From contig NZ_JAMSLX010000006.1 in the NCBI RefSeq assembly GCF_023806085.1, positions 7,501-71,500 on the forward strand: 64,000 nucleotides of DNA, in the 5' to 3' direction. Source of the stretch: Hephaestia sp. MAHUQ-44 (GTDB taxonomy: Bacteria > Pseudomonadota > Alphaproteobacteria > Sphingomonadales > Sphingomonadaceae). Made by a program: the position numbers and the translations under genes. The notes beneath the pieces were generated by a model. It had not been told where the DNA came from and searched no databases. It worked only from the letters and a program-made list of their open reading frames with translations. Positions within the stretch are counted from its first letter, which is position 1, and every line of letters starts with the position of its first letter. Positions 19,503-36,275 of the stretch are shown one piece after another.

Positions 19503-19598
19503 CGTCATGCCGGACTTGTTCCGGCATCCAACGAGCGGCAAGAGGCGAGACGCCTTGATGTGTGGGACGTTGGACCCCGGAACACGTCCGGGGTGACG
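19503..19598. repeat. Inverted repeat between modA and modB
   Basis: CGTCATGCCGGACTTGTTCC and a related GGAACACGTCCGGGGTGACG at the other end form a long imperfect inverted repeat of a type common between sphingomonad genes. A half copy of the right arm lies near 18636. The gap has no gene. Confidence 0.6.
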
Positions 19599-19620
19599 CC
19601 GGGGGGAATATGACGCCGCC

Positions 19621-20313
19621 ATGACGCTCACGCCTGCCGAATGGACCGTCATCCTGCTGTCGCTCAAGGTCGGGGCGGTGGCGATGGCGGCAACGCTACC
19701 GGTGGCGTTCGCGCTGGCGTGGGTGCTCGCGCGCGCGCGGTTTCCCGGCAAAATCCTGCTCGACGCGCTGGTGCATCTGCCGCTGGTGCTGCCGCCGGTC
19801 GTCACCGGCTGGCTGCTGCTGATCGCGTTCGCCCCGACCGGGCCGCTGGGGGCGCTGCTCGCCGACTGGTTCGGCACCAGCGTGCTGTTCCGCTGGACAG
19901 GTGCTGCAATCGCGGCGGGGGTGATGGCACTGCCGCTGATGGTCCGCGCGATCCGACTGTCGATCGAGGCGGTCGACGGGCGGCTCGAGAGCGCGGCGCG
20001 CACGCTGGGCGCGCGCCCGGCGCGGGTGTTCTGGAGCGTGACCCTGCCGCTCAGCATCCCCGGCGTGCTCGCGGGGCTGGTGCTGGGCTTCGCGCGCTCG
20101 ATCGGCGAGTTCGGCGCGACGATCACCTTCGTCTCGAACGTGCCCGGCGAGACCCGCACGCTGCCGCTGGCGATCTATTCGGCGCTCCAGCGCCCCAGTG
20201 GCGATGCCGAGGTGTTCCGGCTGGCGATGATCGCGGTGGCGCTGTCGCTGGTCGCGCTGGTCGCGAGCGAGGCACTGGCGCGGCGTAGCGGGCGGGGCAC
20301 CCATGTCCTTTGA
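19621..20313 (+). CDS. modB: Molybdate ABC transporter permease ModB
   Basis: A 230-residue inner-membrane permease with five to six hydrophobic segments. The ABC-permease EAA loop is ESAARTLGARPARVFWSVTLPLSIPG (central part near residues 122-147), followed by SIGEFGATI, which is typical of ModB/CysT permeases. It overlaps modC by 11 bases and follows modA after a repeat-bearing spacer. Confidence 0.95.
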   Translation: MTLTPAEWTVILLSLKVGAVAMAATLPVAFALAWVLARARFPGKILLDALVHLPLVLPPVVTGWLLLIAFAPTGPLGALLADWFGTSVLFRWTGAAIAAGVMALPLMVRAIRLSIEAVDGRLESAARTLGARPARVFWSVTLPLSIPGVLAGLVLGFARSIGEFGATITFVSNVPGETRTLPLAIYSALQRPSGDAEVFRLAMIAVALSLVALVASEALARRSGRGTHVL

Positions 20314-20926
20314 GCCGCTATCGTTCGAGATCGACGTCACGCGCCGGCTGGGCGACGTCCAGATCGGCACGGTGTTCGCCGTGGACGGCGGGCTGACGGT
20401 GCTGTTCGGCCCCTCGGGCATCGGCAAGACGAGCGTGCTCAACATGATCGCGGGGCTGCTCCGGCCCGATTGGGGATATGTGCGCGTCAGCGGCAAGACC
20501 TTGTTCGACGCCGCGGCGGGGATCGACCTGCCCCCCGAGGCGCGCCGCGCGGGCTATGTCTTTCAGGAGGCGCGGCTGTTCCCACACAAAAGGGTGCGCG
20601 CGAACCTGCTCTATGGCTGCCACCCCGGCGCAAGGCTCGGCTTCGGCGATACCGTGGAATTCCTGGGCATCGGGCATCTGCTCGAACGCTGGCCGCGCAG
20701 CTTATCGGGCGGCGAGGCGCGGCGGGTGGCGATCGGCCGCGCCTTGCTGTCGGGCGCGCGCTTCCTGCTGCTCGACGAGCCGCTGTCGTCGCTCGACCGC
20801 GCGCGGCGCGAGGAGATCATGCGCGCGATCCTCCATATCCGCGACCATGTGCGGCTGCCGATCCTGATGGTGACGCACGACCCCGAGGAAGCCGAGCGGC
20901 TGGGGACGCGGATCGTGCGGATGTGA
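20303..20926 (+). CDS. modC: Molybdate ABC transporter ATPase ModC (short form)
   Basis: A 207-residue ABC ATPase with Walker A GPSGIGKTS (about 36-44), ABC signature LSGGEARRVAIGRALL, Walker B FLLLDEPLSSLD and the H-loop VTHDPEEAERLG. It powers ModB. Unlike many ModC proteins (about 350 residues) it lacks the C-terminal molybdate-binding MOP domain, so transport is probably not feedback-gated at the ATPase. An inverted repeat, then the rpoC terminator, lie downstream. Confidence 0.93.
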   Translation: MSFEPLSFEIDVTRRLGDVQIGTVFAVDGGLTVLFGPSGIGKTSVLNMIAGLLRPDWGYVRVSGKTLFDAAAGIDLPPEARRAGYVFQEARLFPHKRVRANLLYGCHPGARLGFGDTVEFLGIGHLLERWPRSLSGGEARRVAIGRALLSGARFLLLDEPLSSLDRARREEIMRAILHIRDHVRLPILMVTHDPEEAERLGTRIVRM

Positions 20927-20952
20927 GGCGGGTTCCCGCTGACGCCCTCTCC

Positions 20953-21040
20953 TCCGTTCGTGCTGAGCCTGTCGAAGCACCGTCCTGCGCTTTCCGGCCG
21001 AGAAGAAGGAGCGGCGCTTCGACAGGCTCAGGGCGAACGG
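20953..21040. repeat. CCGTTCG...CGAACGG inverted repeat after modC
   Basis: Left arm CCGTTCGTGCTGAGCCTGTC and right arm GACAGGCTCAGGGCGAACGG form a long near-perfect inverted repeat around about 48 bases. A second copy is at 35436-35519. This is a familiar short dispersed repeat of GC-rich proteobacteria. Confidence 0.75.
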
Positions 21041-21049
21041 AGTGCGCAT

Positions 21050-21088
21050 AAAAAAAGCCGCCGCCCGGACCATCCCGAACGGCGGCTC
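21050..21088 (-). terminator. Rho-independent terminator of rpoBC
   Basis: On the minus strand AGCCGCCG pairs with CGGCGGCT around a GC-rich loop, followed by seven T residues. It lies 33 bases past the rpoC stop. Confidence 0.88.
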
Positions 21089-21121
21089 CTTTGTTTCAGG
21101 CTGTGCTGAACGACCGGAGGA

Positions 21122-25399
<4,278 letters not shown>

Positions 25400-25493
25400 G
25401 GTTCAATTTCCTCTGAGGGAAAATCGCGGGACAAGAGCGCGGGACGTGGGGGCGATGATGAGCGCCGCCCCTTGAAGGGCAGCGCTCACCCGA

Positions 25494-29645
<4,152 letters not shown>

Positions 29646-29849
29646 GTGGAGATTCGCCCTCACAAAAAGAATCGTCGTGTCGCCGGCCCGATTCGCCGGC
29701 ACGCGTGCACGCGAAACGACGCCAAAAAAGCCACGCGCCTTCCTCGCCGGAAGACGGCAGCTTTCAAGCGTCGTATGAAACCGCGATCCCCTATCCGCCT
29801 GATGCGCTGCGCGACGGCGCATCATTTCCCGGAGATTGCGACGGCTGGC

Positions 29850-29878
29850 GATATAGGGACGCAGACCAAACGTGTCAA
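29850..29878 (-). promoter_or_regulatory. Near-consensus promoter for rpoBC
   Basis: On the minus strand TTGACA (29873-29878), a 17-base spacer and TATATC (29850-29855) form a strong sigma-70-type promoter, giving an untranslated leader of roughly 200 bases. The 361-bp divergent gap 29646-30006 holds no gene. The leader also contains the inverted repeat CGCCGGC/GCCGGCG shortly before the rpoB start. Confidence 0.75.
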
Positions 29879-30006
29879 TTGCGCCACATCGGCGCACGTT
29901 TCGGCGCGGCTTCGCCCCGTTCCGGCGCAGCCGCCGCCCTGCGCGCGCCGCAGTTGGCAAGCGTTCAGCTTGACGCGCCTAGGCGAGGCCGTTCACCGGG
30001 GATGTG

Positions 30007-31179
30007 ATGATTTCGCACCGATCGTTCGTGGCCACGGGCCTTGTCGGGCTGGCGCTCGCCGGCGGGCCGGCGCGTGCGCAGGACCAGGCCCAGACACCGC
30101 AGACCCCGCCGGCGGAAACCACGCTGCCGAACACCATTCCCGGCCTCGAGAATTTCAGCCTGCCGCCGTCGAACGATCGACTGCGCGCACCGCAAAACAC
30201 ACCCCGCACCGCGCCGACACCGCGCGCCAGCACGGCGCCCACCGCCACGCCGCCACCCGCCCCGACGCCCCGCGCGTCGCCGCTGATGATCCAGCCGCTG
30301 CCGACGCCGAGTGCGGCGCCGCTGCCACAGCGCACCCCGGCGCCGCGCGCGACCGCGGCCCCCATGCAGGCGCCGACCGCGACGCCTCCCCCCGAGCCGC
30401 AGGCCGAAGCGACGCCCGCCCCGATCCCGGTCGCCGCGCCGTCGCCCGTCGCCTCACCCGTGCCGACCCCTATCGCCACCGCGACACCGCTGGCCGACAC
30501 GCCCGACGGCCCGAACGGGCGATCGCTGCTGCCGCTGGTGCTGGTGTTGCTCGCGATCGTGGTGGTCGGGCTCGCCTGGTTGTGGCTGGCGCGCCGTCGC
30601 GCCGGCCCTGACGCCGAGGACGCGGCAGCCGATACCGCAGCCGAGCCGATCGCGCCGTTGCCGTCCCGCGCTGCCCAACGGCCCCGGCTCGATCTGGGCT
30701 TCCGTCCTCGGCGCGCGGGGATGAATGTGCTCAGCGCCGCGGTCGATTACGAACTGGTGGTGCGCAACCAGGGCGACGCTGCCGCGCGCGACGTGCGGAT
30801 TGCGTTGCAGCTTTTCACCGCGGGCGACCATCACGACGCCGAGTTGCGTGATTATCTCGACGACCCCGTCGAGGCGCCGATCGTCGCCGCGTTCGATCTT
30901 GCCGCCGGCGAAACCAGGACGGTGCGGGCGATCGCGCTGCTGCCCAAGGAAGCTGTCAACGTCGTCACCGTGCAGGGGCGGCCGATGTTCGTGCCGCTGG
31001 TCGCGATCAACGCGCTCTATCACTGGGGGACCGACCAGCACGGCCAGACCGCGACCAGCCATGTCGTCGGCATCGCCCAGCCGGGCTCCGCCAAGATGCA
31101 GCCCTTCTGGCTCGATGCCCCGGCCCGGATGTACGATCGCGTCGGCGAACATGCCCATGCGATTGCGTTGACGCGGTAG
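30007..31179 (+). CDS. Proline-rich single-pass membrane protein of unknown function
   Basis: 390 residues. A signal peptide (about 1-24, cleavage probably after ARA) is followed by about 130 residues of Pro/Ala/Thr-rich linker, one transmembrane helix (about 176-196, LPLVLVLLAIVVVGLAWLWL) and a C-terminal globular domain. That domain looks like a beta-sandwich of the CARDB/DUF11 sort (VDYELVVRNQGDAAARDVRI, then FDLAAGETRTVRAIALL). ATG 30007 follows GGGG; the overlapping GTG at 30004 is less likely. I do not recognise a named family. A family A repeat begins immediately after its TAG stop. Confidence 0.75.
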   Translation: MISHRSFVATGLVGLALAGGPARAQDQAQTPQTPPAETTLPNTIPGLENFSLPPSNDRLRAPQNTPRTAPTPRASTAPTATPPPAPTPRASPLMIQPLPTPSAAPLPQRTPAPRATAAPMQAPTATPPPEPQAEATPAPIPVAAPSPVASPVPTPIATATPLADTPDGPNGRSLLPLVLVLLAIVVVGLAWLWLARRRAGPDAEDAAADTAAEPIAPLPSRAAQRPRLDLGFRPRRAGMNVLSAAVDYELVVRNQGDAAARDVRIALQLFTAGDHHDAELRDYLDDPVEAPIVAAFDLAAGETRTVRAIALLPKEAVNVVTVQGRPMFVPLVAINALYHWGTDQHGQTATSHVVGIAQPGSAKMQPFWLDAPARMYDRVGEHAHAIALTR

Positions 31180-31277
31180 AGTGATTTCGAGCCAGATGGA
31201 ATCATCTGGCAACTCCGAAATTGCGACAAACAAAAGATAATCCAGTGACGCTCCGGTTCAATGAGAACCGGACCGAC
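31180..31277 (-). repeat. Family A hairpin-core-hairpin element, copy 1
   Basis: In minus orientation: hairpin CCGGTTC-N5-GAACCGG, a conserved core with GGATTATCTTTTGTTTG, then hairpin CCAGATGATTCCATCTGG. It matches the copies at 56779 and 57632 along almost its full length. It starts right behind the stop of the proline-rich gene, and its other end is fused to the transposase remnant, whose last codons read into it. Confidence 0.85.
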
Positions 31278-31743
31278 GCCAGTCATTCAGTTCCGGTATC
31301 TGGCGGATTGGATTGACGATGAAGCGTTCTGGCTCTGACGCCCAGGTTTTGACGATATATTCGTAGGGTGTGAGGCCGCTGAGCGTCTTGAGCCGGCGCG
31401 CAAAGTTGTAGGCCGCCAAAAAGTCGGCGAGGTGCACCCGTAATTCGCCATGGCTGGCGTAGTGGAAGCGTTTGACGGTTGCATCTTTGATCGTGCGGTT
31501 CATCCGCTCGACCTGCCCGTTGGTCCAAGGATGGCTTGGCTTGGTGAGCCGATGCTCGATGCCGACGAACAGGTAAAGCCTGCCTTCAGCGGTCTGGACC
31601 TCCGCGATATCCTCGTGAAAGTTGATCCCCAGTGCTCGGCTCACCGCCGCGAGCGACGCTTGCGATCGCTGTATTGCTGCTCGGACGGCGTGCATGGTCG
31701 TGGCGCTCCCGTGACATACCTGTCCTACAAGGCTTCCGCCCAT
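31258..31743 (-). pseudogene. IS481-type transposase remnant with internal deletions
   Basis: A 161-residue frame with strong resemblance to IS481/IS3-like transposases. The N-terminal helix-turn-helix start (GQVCHGSATTMHAVRAAIQR) runs to LGIN and then jumps to the first catalytic segment (DIAEVQTAEGRLYLFV). It then jumps again to the late region GIEHRLTKPSHPWTNGQVER, which carries the catalytic Glu. Members of the family are usually about 310 residues, so roughly half the protein is missing, including the middle catalytic Asp. Both joins keep the frame open. The C-terminus (about DWRRSGSH) is read from the adjoining family A repeat, so that end of the IS is also lost. It cannot transpose itself. 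Confidence 0.82.
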
Positions 31744-31797
31744 GCCAACGAAAGCAGCGCACCATCAAACCGTGGGATCAAACAGTTAGGCGCCGGT

Positions 31798-32172
31798 TTA
31801 CAGCGCGTCGCGGCGCAAGGCCTCTGCAAGCGCATCGCGGATCGCGCGCAACGGCGCGGCGTCGATCGCGGCGCCTGCCCCGCTATCGGCCGCGACCGCG
31901 GGCGTCGCAGCCTTGCTCGCAAGCAATTGCTGGACGCCCTTGATCGTATAGCCCTCGCGATTGAGCAACGCGTCGATCCGCCGTACCAGCGCGACATCGT
32001 CGGGCCGGTAATAACGGCGGTTGCCCGCCCGCTGGAGCGGACGCAACTGGGGAAAGCGCGTTTCCCAATAGCGCAGGATATGCTGGGGGAGCCCCGTTTC
32101 CCGCGAAAGCTCCCCGATCGTGCGGAATGCGGTGTCGGCCTTGTCGTGCGTGCCGGCCACCGTCCGGGTCAC
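31798..32172 (-). CDS. MerR family transcriptional regulator
   Basis: 124 residues. An N-terminal MerR winged helix ([27 protein letters not shown], then [18 protein letters not shown]) and a short C-terminal helix; no cysteine cluster or ligand domain is visible. It starts at GTG 32172, overlapping the ihfA stop as GTGA, so it is translationally coupled. The ihfA-merR pairing is frequent in Alphaproteobacteria. The target is unknown. Confidence 0.9.
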   Translation of the reverse strand: MTRTVAGTHDKADTAFRTIGELSRETGLPQHILRYWETRFPQLRPLQRAGNRRYYRPDDVALVRRIDALLNREGYTIKGVQQLLASKAATPAVAADSGAGAAIDAAPLRAIRDALAEALRRDAL

Positions 32173-32468
32173 CCCGCCGCGACGATGCGGTCGCGCATCA
32201 TCTGGCTGGCCCGGAACGTCAGCACCCGGCGCGGTGCAATCGGCACCTCGACCCCGGTCTTGGGATTGCGGCCGATCCGTTCCCCCTTGTCGCGCAGCAC
32301 GAAAGTGCCGAATCCCGAAATCTTGACGTTCTCGCCACCGGCGAGCGCGTTGCACATCCGCCCCAGAATGTTTTCAACCATTCTGGCCGAATCGGCACGC
32401 GACAGGCCCACCTGCCGATGGATCGCATCGGCTAGATCGGCCCTGGTCATCGTTCCCGCATCACTCAT
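32169..32468 (-). CDS. ihfA: Integration host factor subunit alpha
   Basis: A 99-residue HU/IHF-family DNA-bending protein. The sequence [18 protein letters not shown], the [23 protein letters not shown] beta arm (Pro at the intercalating tip) and the C-terminal RVLTFRAS helix identify IHF alpha. ATG 32468. It probably pairs with an IhfB encoded elsewhere. Operon with merR; a 98-bp gap with a dyad lies upstream. Confidence 0.94.
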   Translation of the reverse strand: MSDAGTMTRADLADAIHRQVGLSRADSARMVENILGRMCNALAGGENVKISGFGTFVLRDKGERIGRNPKTGVEVPIAPRRVLTFRASQMMRDRIVAAG

Positions 32469-32493
32469 GACATCGCTTCTCCCCACCACCCTG

Positions 32494-32509
32494 GTGTTAT
32501 GAGTAACAC
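32494..32509. promoter_or_regulatory. Dyad symmetry upstream of ihfA-merR
   Basis: GTGTTATGAGTAACAC is a 6-bp inverted repeat with a 4-base centre, flanked by CCTG and AGG that partly extend it. It lies 26 bases before the ihfA start. MerR proteins bind such dyads, so it may be the autoregulatory site of the operon; this is inferred. Confidence 0.5.
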
Positions 32510-32566
32510 AGGCGACAAGCCTCGTGAAAGAGGCATTATTATGGTTAACGCGCGCAGTGCCCCGCG

Positions 32567-33538
32567 TCAGAAACGGACGACCGCCGCCCCCCAGGTGAAA
32601 CCGCCGCCCATCGCCTCGAGGACGATCACGTCGCCGGGCTTGATTCGGCCGTCGCGTACCGCCGTATCGAGCGCCAGCGGCACCGAAGCCGCCGACGTAT
32701 TGGCGTGATCGGCGACGGTAACGACCACCTTCTCGGGCGCCAGCCCGAGCTTGCGCGCGGTCGCATCGAGGATGCGGGCATTGGCCTGGTGCGGCACCAC
32801 CCAATCGACCTCGGCAGCGCCGAGCCCGGCGGCGGCGAGCGATTCCTCCATCACCGCGGCAAGGTTGACCACCGCGTGCCGGAACACTTCGCGCCCCTTC
32901 ATGCGGAGCTTGCCGACCGTCCCCGTGGTCGAGGGGCCGCCATCGACATAAAGCATGTCGTTGTAGCGGCCATCGGCATGGAGCCGGGTGGTCAAAATAC
33001 CGCGTCCGTCCGCATCGCCGGTATCCTGCGCCTCGAGCACGATCGCGCCCGCGCCGTCACCGAACAGCACGCAGGTGCCGCGATCTTCCCAATCGAGAAT
33101 CCGGCTGAAGGTTTCGGCACCGATCACCAGCGCACGGCGGTGAACCCCGGCGCGCAGCATCGAATCGGCAACCTGGATCGCATAGAGAAAGCCCGAGCAC
33201 ACCGCCGCGACATCGAACGCGACACAATCGGCGATGCCGAGCATCGCCTGGACCTTGGTCGCCGACGACGGAAAGGTCTGATCGGGGGTCGCGGTGGCGA
33301 GCACGATCAGATCGATATCGTGTGCGGCAACCCCCGACGCCGCGAGCGCCGCCTTGGCGGCATCGGCGGCGAGCGTTGCCGTGGTTTCGTCGGGGCCGGC
33401 GATGTGTCGGAATCGAATCCCCGTCCGCTCGACGATCCATTCGTCCGACGTATCGACGGTTTCGGCAAGCTCGGCGTTCGAGACGCGCCGCGCGGGCAGC
33501 GCCGAGCCGGTACCGATGATGACCGAGCGCAATGTCAT
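32567..33538 (-). CDS. fabH: 3-oxoacyl-ACP synthase III (FabH)
   Basis: A 323-residue condensing enzyme that starts fatty acid synthesis from acetyl-CoA and malonyl-ACP. The catalytic Cys is in [14 protein letters not shown] (near residue 111), the His in VPHQANARI and the Asn in [14 protein letters not shown] 33538 overlaps the plsX stop as ATGA, giving a plsX-fabH lipid-synthesis pair. Confidence 0.96.
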   Translation of the reverse strand: MTLRSVIIGTGSALPARRVSNAELAETVDTSDEWIVERTGIRFRHIAGPDETTATLAADAAKAALAASGVAAHDIDLIVLATATPDQTFPSSATKVQAMLGIADCVAFDVAAVCSGFLYAIQVADSMLRAGVHRRALVIGAETFSRILDWEDRGTCVLFGDGAGAIVLEAQDTGDADGRGILTTRLHADGRYNDMLYVDGGPSTTGTVGKLRMKGREVFRHAVVNLAAVMEESLAAAGLGAAEVDWVVPHQANARILDATARKLGLAPEKVVVTVADHANTSAASVPLALDTAVRDGRIKPGDVIVLEAMGGGFTWGAAVVRF

Positions 33539-34566
33539 GCCGCCTCCGCCCGGATATTGCCGAGATCCTCGAGAATGCGACGGGCGAGATCGTCGCGCAC
33601 CATCTTGGCCGCCGCACCGATCGCGGTGGCGACGCCCAACTCGGTCGCGCCGCCGTGGCTTTTGACGACCAGCCCGTTGAGCCCGAGGAACACCGCACCA
33701 TTATGGCTGTTGGGATCGAGCCGGTTGCGCAGCAGATCGGTCGCGGGCTTCGAGATCAGGAAACCGATTTTCGAGCGCGTCGAACTGCTGAACGCGCGGC
33801 GCAGCAGATCGGCAACGAAGCGCGCGGTGCCTTCGGCGGTCTTGAGTGCGATATTGCCCGAAAAGCCGTCGCACACGATCACGTCGACTTCGCCGCGCGA
33901 CAGCCGGTCGCCTTCGATGAAGCCGGTGAAATTGAGCGGCAGATGATCGGCGCCGCGCAGCACGGCGGCGGCATCGCGGATCGTGTCGGTGCCCTTTTGA
34001 TCCTCGGTGCCGATGTTGAGCAGCGCGACGCGCGGCCGCGCGAGATCCATCGCGGTGCGCGCATAGGCCGCGCCCATCACCGCGAACTGGACAAGATTGC
34101 GCGCATCGCATTCGGTGTTGGCGCCGAGATCGAGCACCACGACATCATTGTCGCCCAGCGTCGGCAGCATCGCGGCGAGCGCGGGGCGATCGATCCCCGG
34201 CATGGTGCGCAGGCTGAGCTTGGCCATCGCCATCAGCGCGCCGGTATTGCCCGACGAGACGGCAGCGCCCGCGCGGCCCTGCTTCACCATATCGATGGCG
34301 ATTCCCATCGACGTGGTCTTGGCGCGGCGGATCGCCTGGCTCGGGCGCTCGCTCGACCCGATCATGTCGGGCGCATGGACGATTTCCGAATGCGCCGTCA
34401 GATTGGGGTGATTCTCGAGACCGGCACGAATCTTCTCCTCGTCACCGACGAGGATGAACTTCATGCCTTCGAATCGGCGACGCGCACGCGCAACACCAGC
34501 GAGCATCACCGCCAGCCCCTCGTCGCCGCCCATCGCATCGACGGCAATCCGGGAGTTGGTCGACAC
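33535..34566 (-). CDS. plsX: Phosphate acyltransferase PlsX
   Basis: A 343-residue enzyme that converts acyl-ACP to acyl-phosphate for phospholipid synthesis. Family motifs: [12 protein letters not shown] at the N-terminus, [14 protein letters not shown], and [18 protein letters not shown]. The start is GTG 34566 with AGGAGA upstream. It follows rpmF after 36 bases, the classic rpmF-plsX-fabH order. Confidence 0.96.
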   Translation of the reverse strand: MSTNSRIAVDAMGGDEGLAVMLAGVARARRRFEGMKFILVGDEEKIRAGLENHPNLTAHSEIVHAPDMIGSSERPSQAIRRAKTTSMGIAIDMVKQGRAGAAVSSGNTGALMAMAKLSLRTMPGIDRPALAAMLPTLGDNDVVVLDLGANTECDARNLVQFAVMGAAYARTAMDLARPRVALLNIGTEDQKGTDTIRDAAAVLRGADHLPLNFTGFIEGDRLSRGEVDVIVCDGFSGNIALKTAEGTARFVADLLRRAFSSSTRSKIGFLISKPATDLLRNRLDPNSHNGAVFLGLNGLVVKSHGGATELGVATAIGAAAKMVRDDLARRILEDLGNIRAEAA

Positions 34567-34602
34567 GCGCGCTGGTCTCCTGTGTTGGCGTGGAAAGGCC
34601 GC

Positions 34603-34782
34603 TTAGCCTTCGACCGACAGAATCTCGCGGCCGTTATAATGGCCGCAGGCGCCACACAGATTGTGCGGCCGCTTGAGTTCGCCACAATTCGGGCATTCCT
34701 GGTACGCGTGCGGCGTCAGCGAATCGTGCGCACGGCGCATGCCGCGCTTCGAAGGAGAGGTCTTTCTCTTGGGGACGGCCAT
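34603..34782 (-). CDS. rpmF: 50S ribosomal protein L32
   Basis: A 59-residue ribosomal protein starting [20 protein letters not shown], with a zinc-ribbon pair CPNC (30-33) and CGAC (43-46), so the zinc-binding form. Transcribed toward plsX. The 205-bp divergent gap to the MAPEG gene holds its promoter. Confidence 0.95.
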   Translation of the reverse strand: MAVPKRKTSPSKRGMRRAHDSLTPHAYQECPNCGELKRPHNLCGACGHYNGREILSVEG

Positions 34783-34987
34783 TTCGGCACCTTATTTCGT
34801 GTAAATGCTACCGGGGCGCGATAGGCCCGAACGTGGCATGAAGCAACCAACGGCCCCGAAAGGCCGCGGTAAGGCACCACGGCCAGACGCATCGCGAAGC
34901 GTGGCGCTATACCGATTTTGAACAGCGTTGCAAGCCGCGCGGCGCCATGCGATCCCCCTGGGCGACAACATGGGGAGGGAAAACGGC

Positions 34988-35425
34988 ATGGCCCTGATCA
35001 TCTTGCCGGTGACATTGGTGACCGCGGGCGGCGCGGCGCTGATCAACGCCTGGCTCGCCTGGCGGATCGGCACGGTCCGTCGCACCGCCGCGGTCAGCAT
35101 CGGCGACGGCGGCAATCTGGCGCTGGCGACCCGGATGCGCGCGCAGGCCAATTTCGTCGAGAACGCGCCCTTTATCATCATCCTGATCGGCCTGATCGAG
35201 TTTGCGCAGGGATCGTCGATCTGGCTGTGGGCGGTCTCGGCGGTGTTCCTGATCGCACGGGTCGGGCATGCGCTGGGGATGGAAGGCCTGCGCTACGGCC
35301 GGATGGTCGGCACGATCGTCACGATGCTGCTGCTCGTGGTGCTCGGCATTTACGCGGTGCTGCTGCCCTTCCACGACGCCCCGCGCACGCAGATCGAGCT
35401 GCCGATCGAATCGCTGCGGGGGTGA
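34988..35425 (+). CDS. MAPEG family membrane protein
   Basis: 145 residues, four hydrophobic segments, with the MAPEG pattern (MRAQANFVENAPFIIILIGLIE, then ARVGHALGME). MAPEG proteins include microsomal glutathione transferases; bacterial short forms are uncharacterised. ATG 34988 sits behind GGGAGGGA, which favours it over the ATG 18 bases upstream. Confidence 0.9.
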   Translation: MALIILPVTLVTAGGAALINAWLAWRIGTVRRTAAVSIGDGGNLALATRMRAQANFVENAPFIIILIGLIEFAQGSSIWLWAVSAVFLIARVGHALGMEGLRYGRMVGTIVTMLLLVVLGIYAVLLPFHDAPRTQIELPIESLRG

Positions 35426-35432
35426 CCCTGCC

Positions 35433-35519
35433 CTTCCGTTCGCCCTGAGCTTGGCGAAGGGCCGCTCTCCTCACGCGCTGGGGAAAGATACGGTGCCTCG
35501 ACAAGCTCAGCACGAACGG
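35433..35519. repeat. CCGTTCG...CGAACGG inverted repeat, second copy
   Basis: Arms CCGTTCGCCCTGAGCTTGGC and CTCGACAAGCTCAGCACGAA (then CGG) surround about 50 bases. It matches the element after modC and lies in the convergent gap between the MAPEG and metallo-beta-lactamase genes. Confidence 0.72.
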
Positions 35520-35533
35520 CGCGCGCAAAAATC

Positions 35534-36193
35534 CTATCGCGCGATCGCCGCGTCGCTGACGAAGGGATTGTGGCGGCGTTCGTGCGCGAAGTTGCTCGAC
35601 GGGCCGTGGCCGGGGATGAACGCGGTGTCGTCGCCCAGCGGCCAGAGCTTTTCGACCACGGTGCGCAGCAATGTCTGGTGGTTGCCGAGCGGGAAATCGG
35701 TGCGGCCGATCGAGCCCGCGAACAGCACGTCGCCGACCAGCGCCAGCTTCGAGGGCGCGTGGTGGAAAATGACATGGCCCGGCGTGTGGCCGGGGGTGTG
35801 ATAGACGTCGAGCGTGAGATTGCCGACGGTCACCTGATCGCCGTCGTTCAACCAGCGGGCGGGCTCGAAGGGGACGCCGCGAATCCCGTAATTGCGGCCG
35901 TCCTCGTCGAGCCGCGCGATCCAGAAGCGGTCCTCCTCCTGCGGCCCTTCGATCGCCACGCCGAGATCGTCGGCGAGCGGCTTGGCCTCGCCGCAATGAT
36001 CGATATGGCCGTGGGTGAGCAGGATCTTCTCGACCGTGACGCCGTGCTGCTCGGCCGCCGCCTTGAGCTTGGGCAGATCACCGCCGGGATCGACGAAGGC
36101 GCCCTTCATCGTTTCGGTGCACCACAGCAATGTGCAATTCTGCTGGAGCGGGGTGACGGGGATGATCGCGGCGCGAAGCGGAGGCTGGGACAT
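35534..36193 (-). CDS. Metallo-beta-lactamase fold hydrolase (glyoxalase II-like)
   Basis: A 219-residue MBL-fold protein. The metal motif THGHIDHCG is near residue 61, with further ligands in HTPGHTPGHV, VGDVLFAGSIGRTDFP and the terminal GHGP. It resembles YcbL-type glyoxalase II or persulfide-dioxygenase-like hydrolases; the substrate is uncertain. ATG 36193 begins the conserved domain. Divergent from pabB. Confidence 0.9.
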   Translation of the reverse strand: MSQPPLRAAIIPVTPLQQNCTLLWCTETMKGAFVDPGGDLPKLKAAAEQHGVTVEKILLTHGHIDHCGEAKPLADDLGVAIEGPQEEDRFWIARLDEDGRNYGIRGVPFEPARWLNDGDQVTVGNLTLDVYHTPGHTPGHVIFHHAPSKLALVGDVLFAGSIGRTDFPLGNHQTLLRTVVEKLWPLGDDTAFIPGHGPSSNFAHERRHNPFVSDAAIAR

Positions 36194-36275
36194 CGCCGGG
36201 AAATAGGCACGCGCGACGATCATGCCAAGCACGAGACTTGCCCGACCCCACCCTTGGCGTGCATCTGGACCGACG

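Noticed and set aside
31744-31797. tRNA-Pro after merR, as in some Alphaproteobacteria
   Set aside because: The short gap cannot fold into a tRNA and lacks the T-arm sequence.
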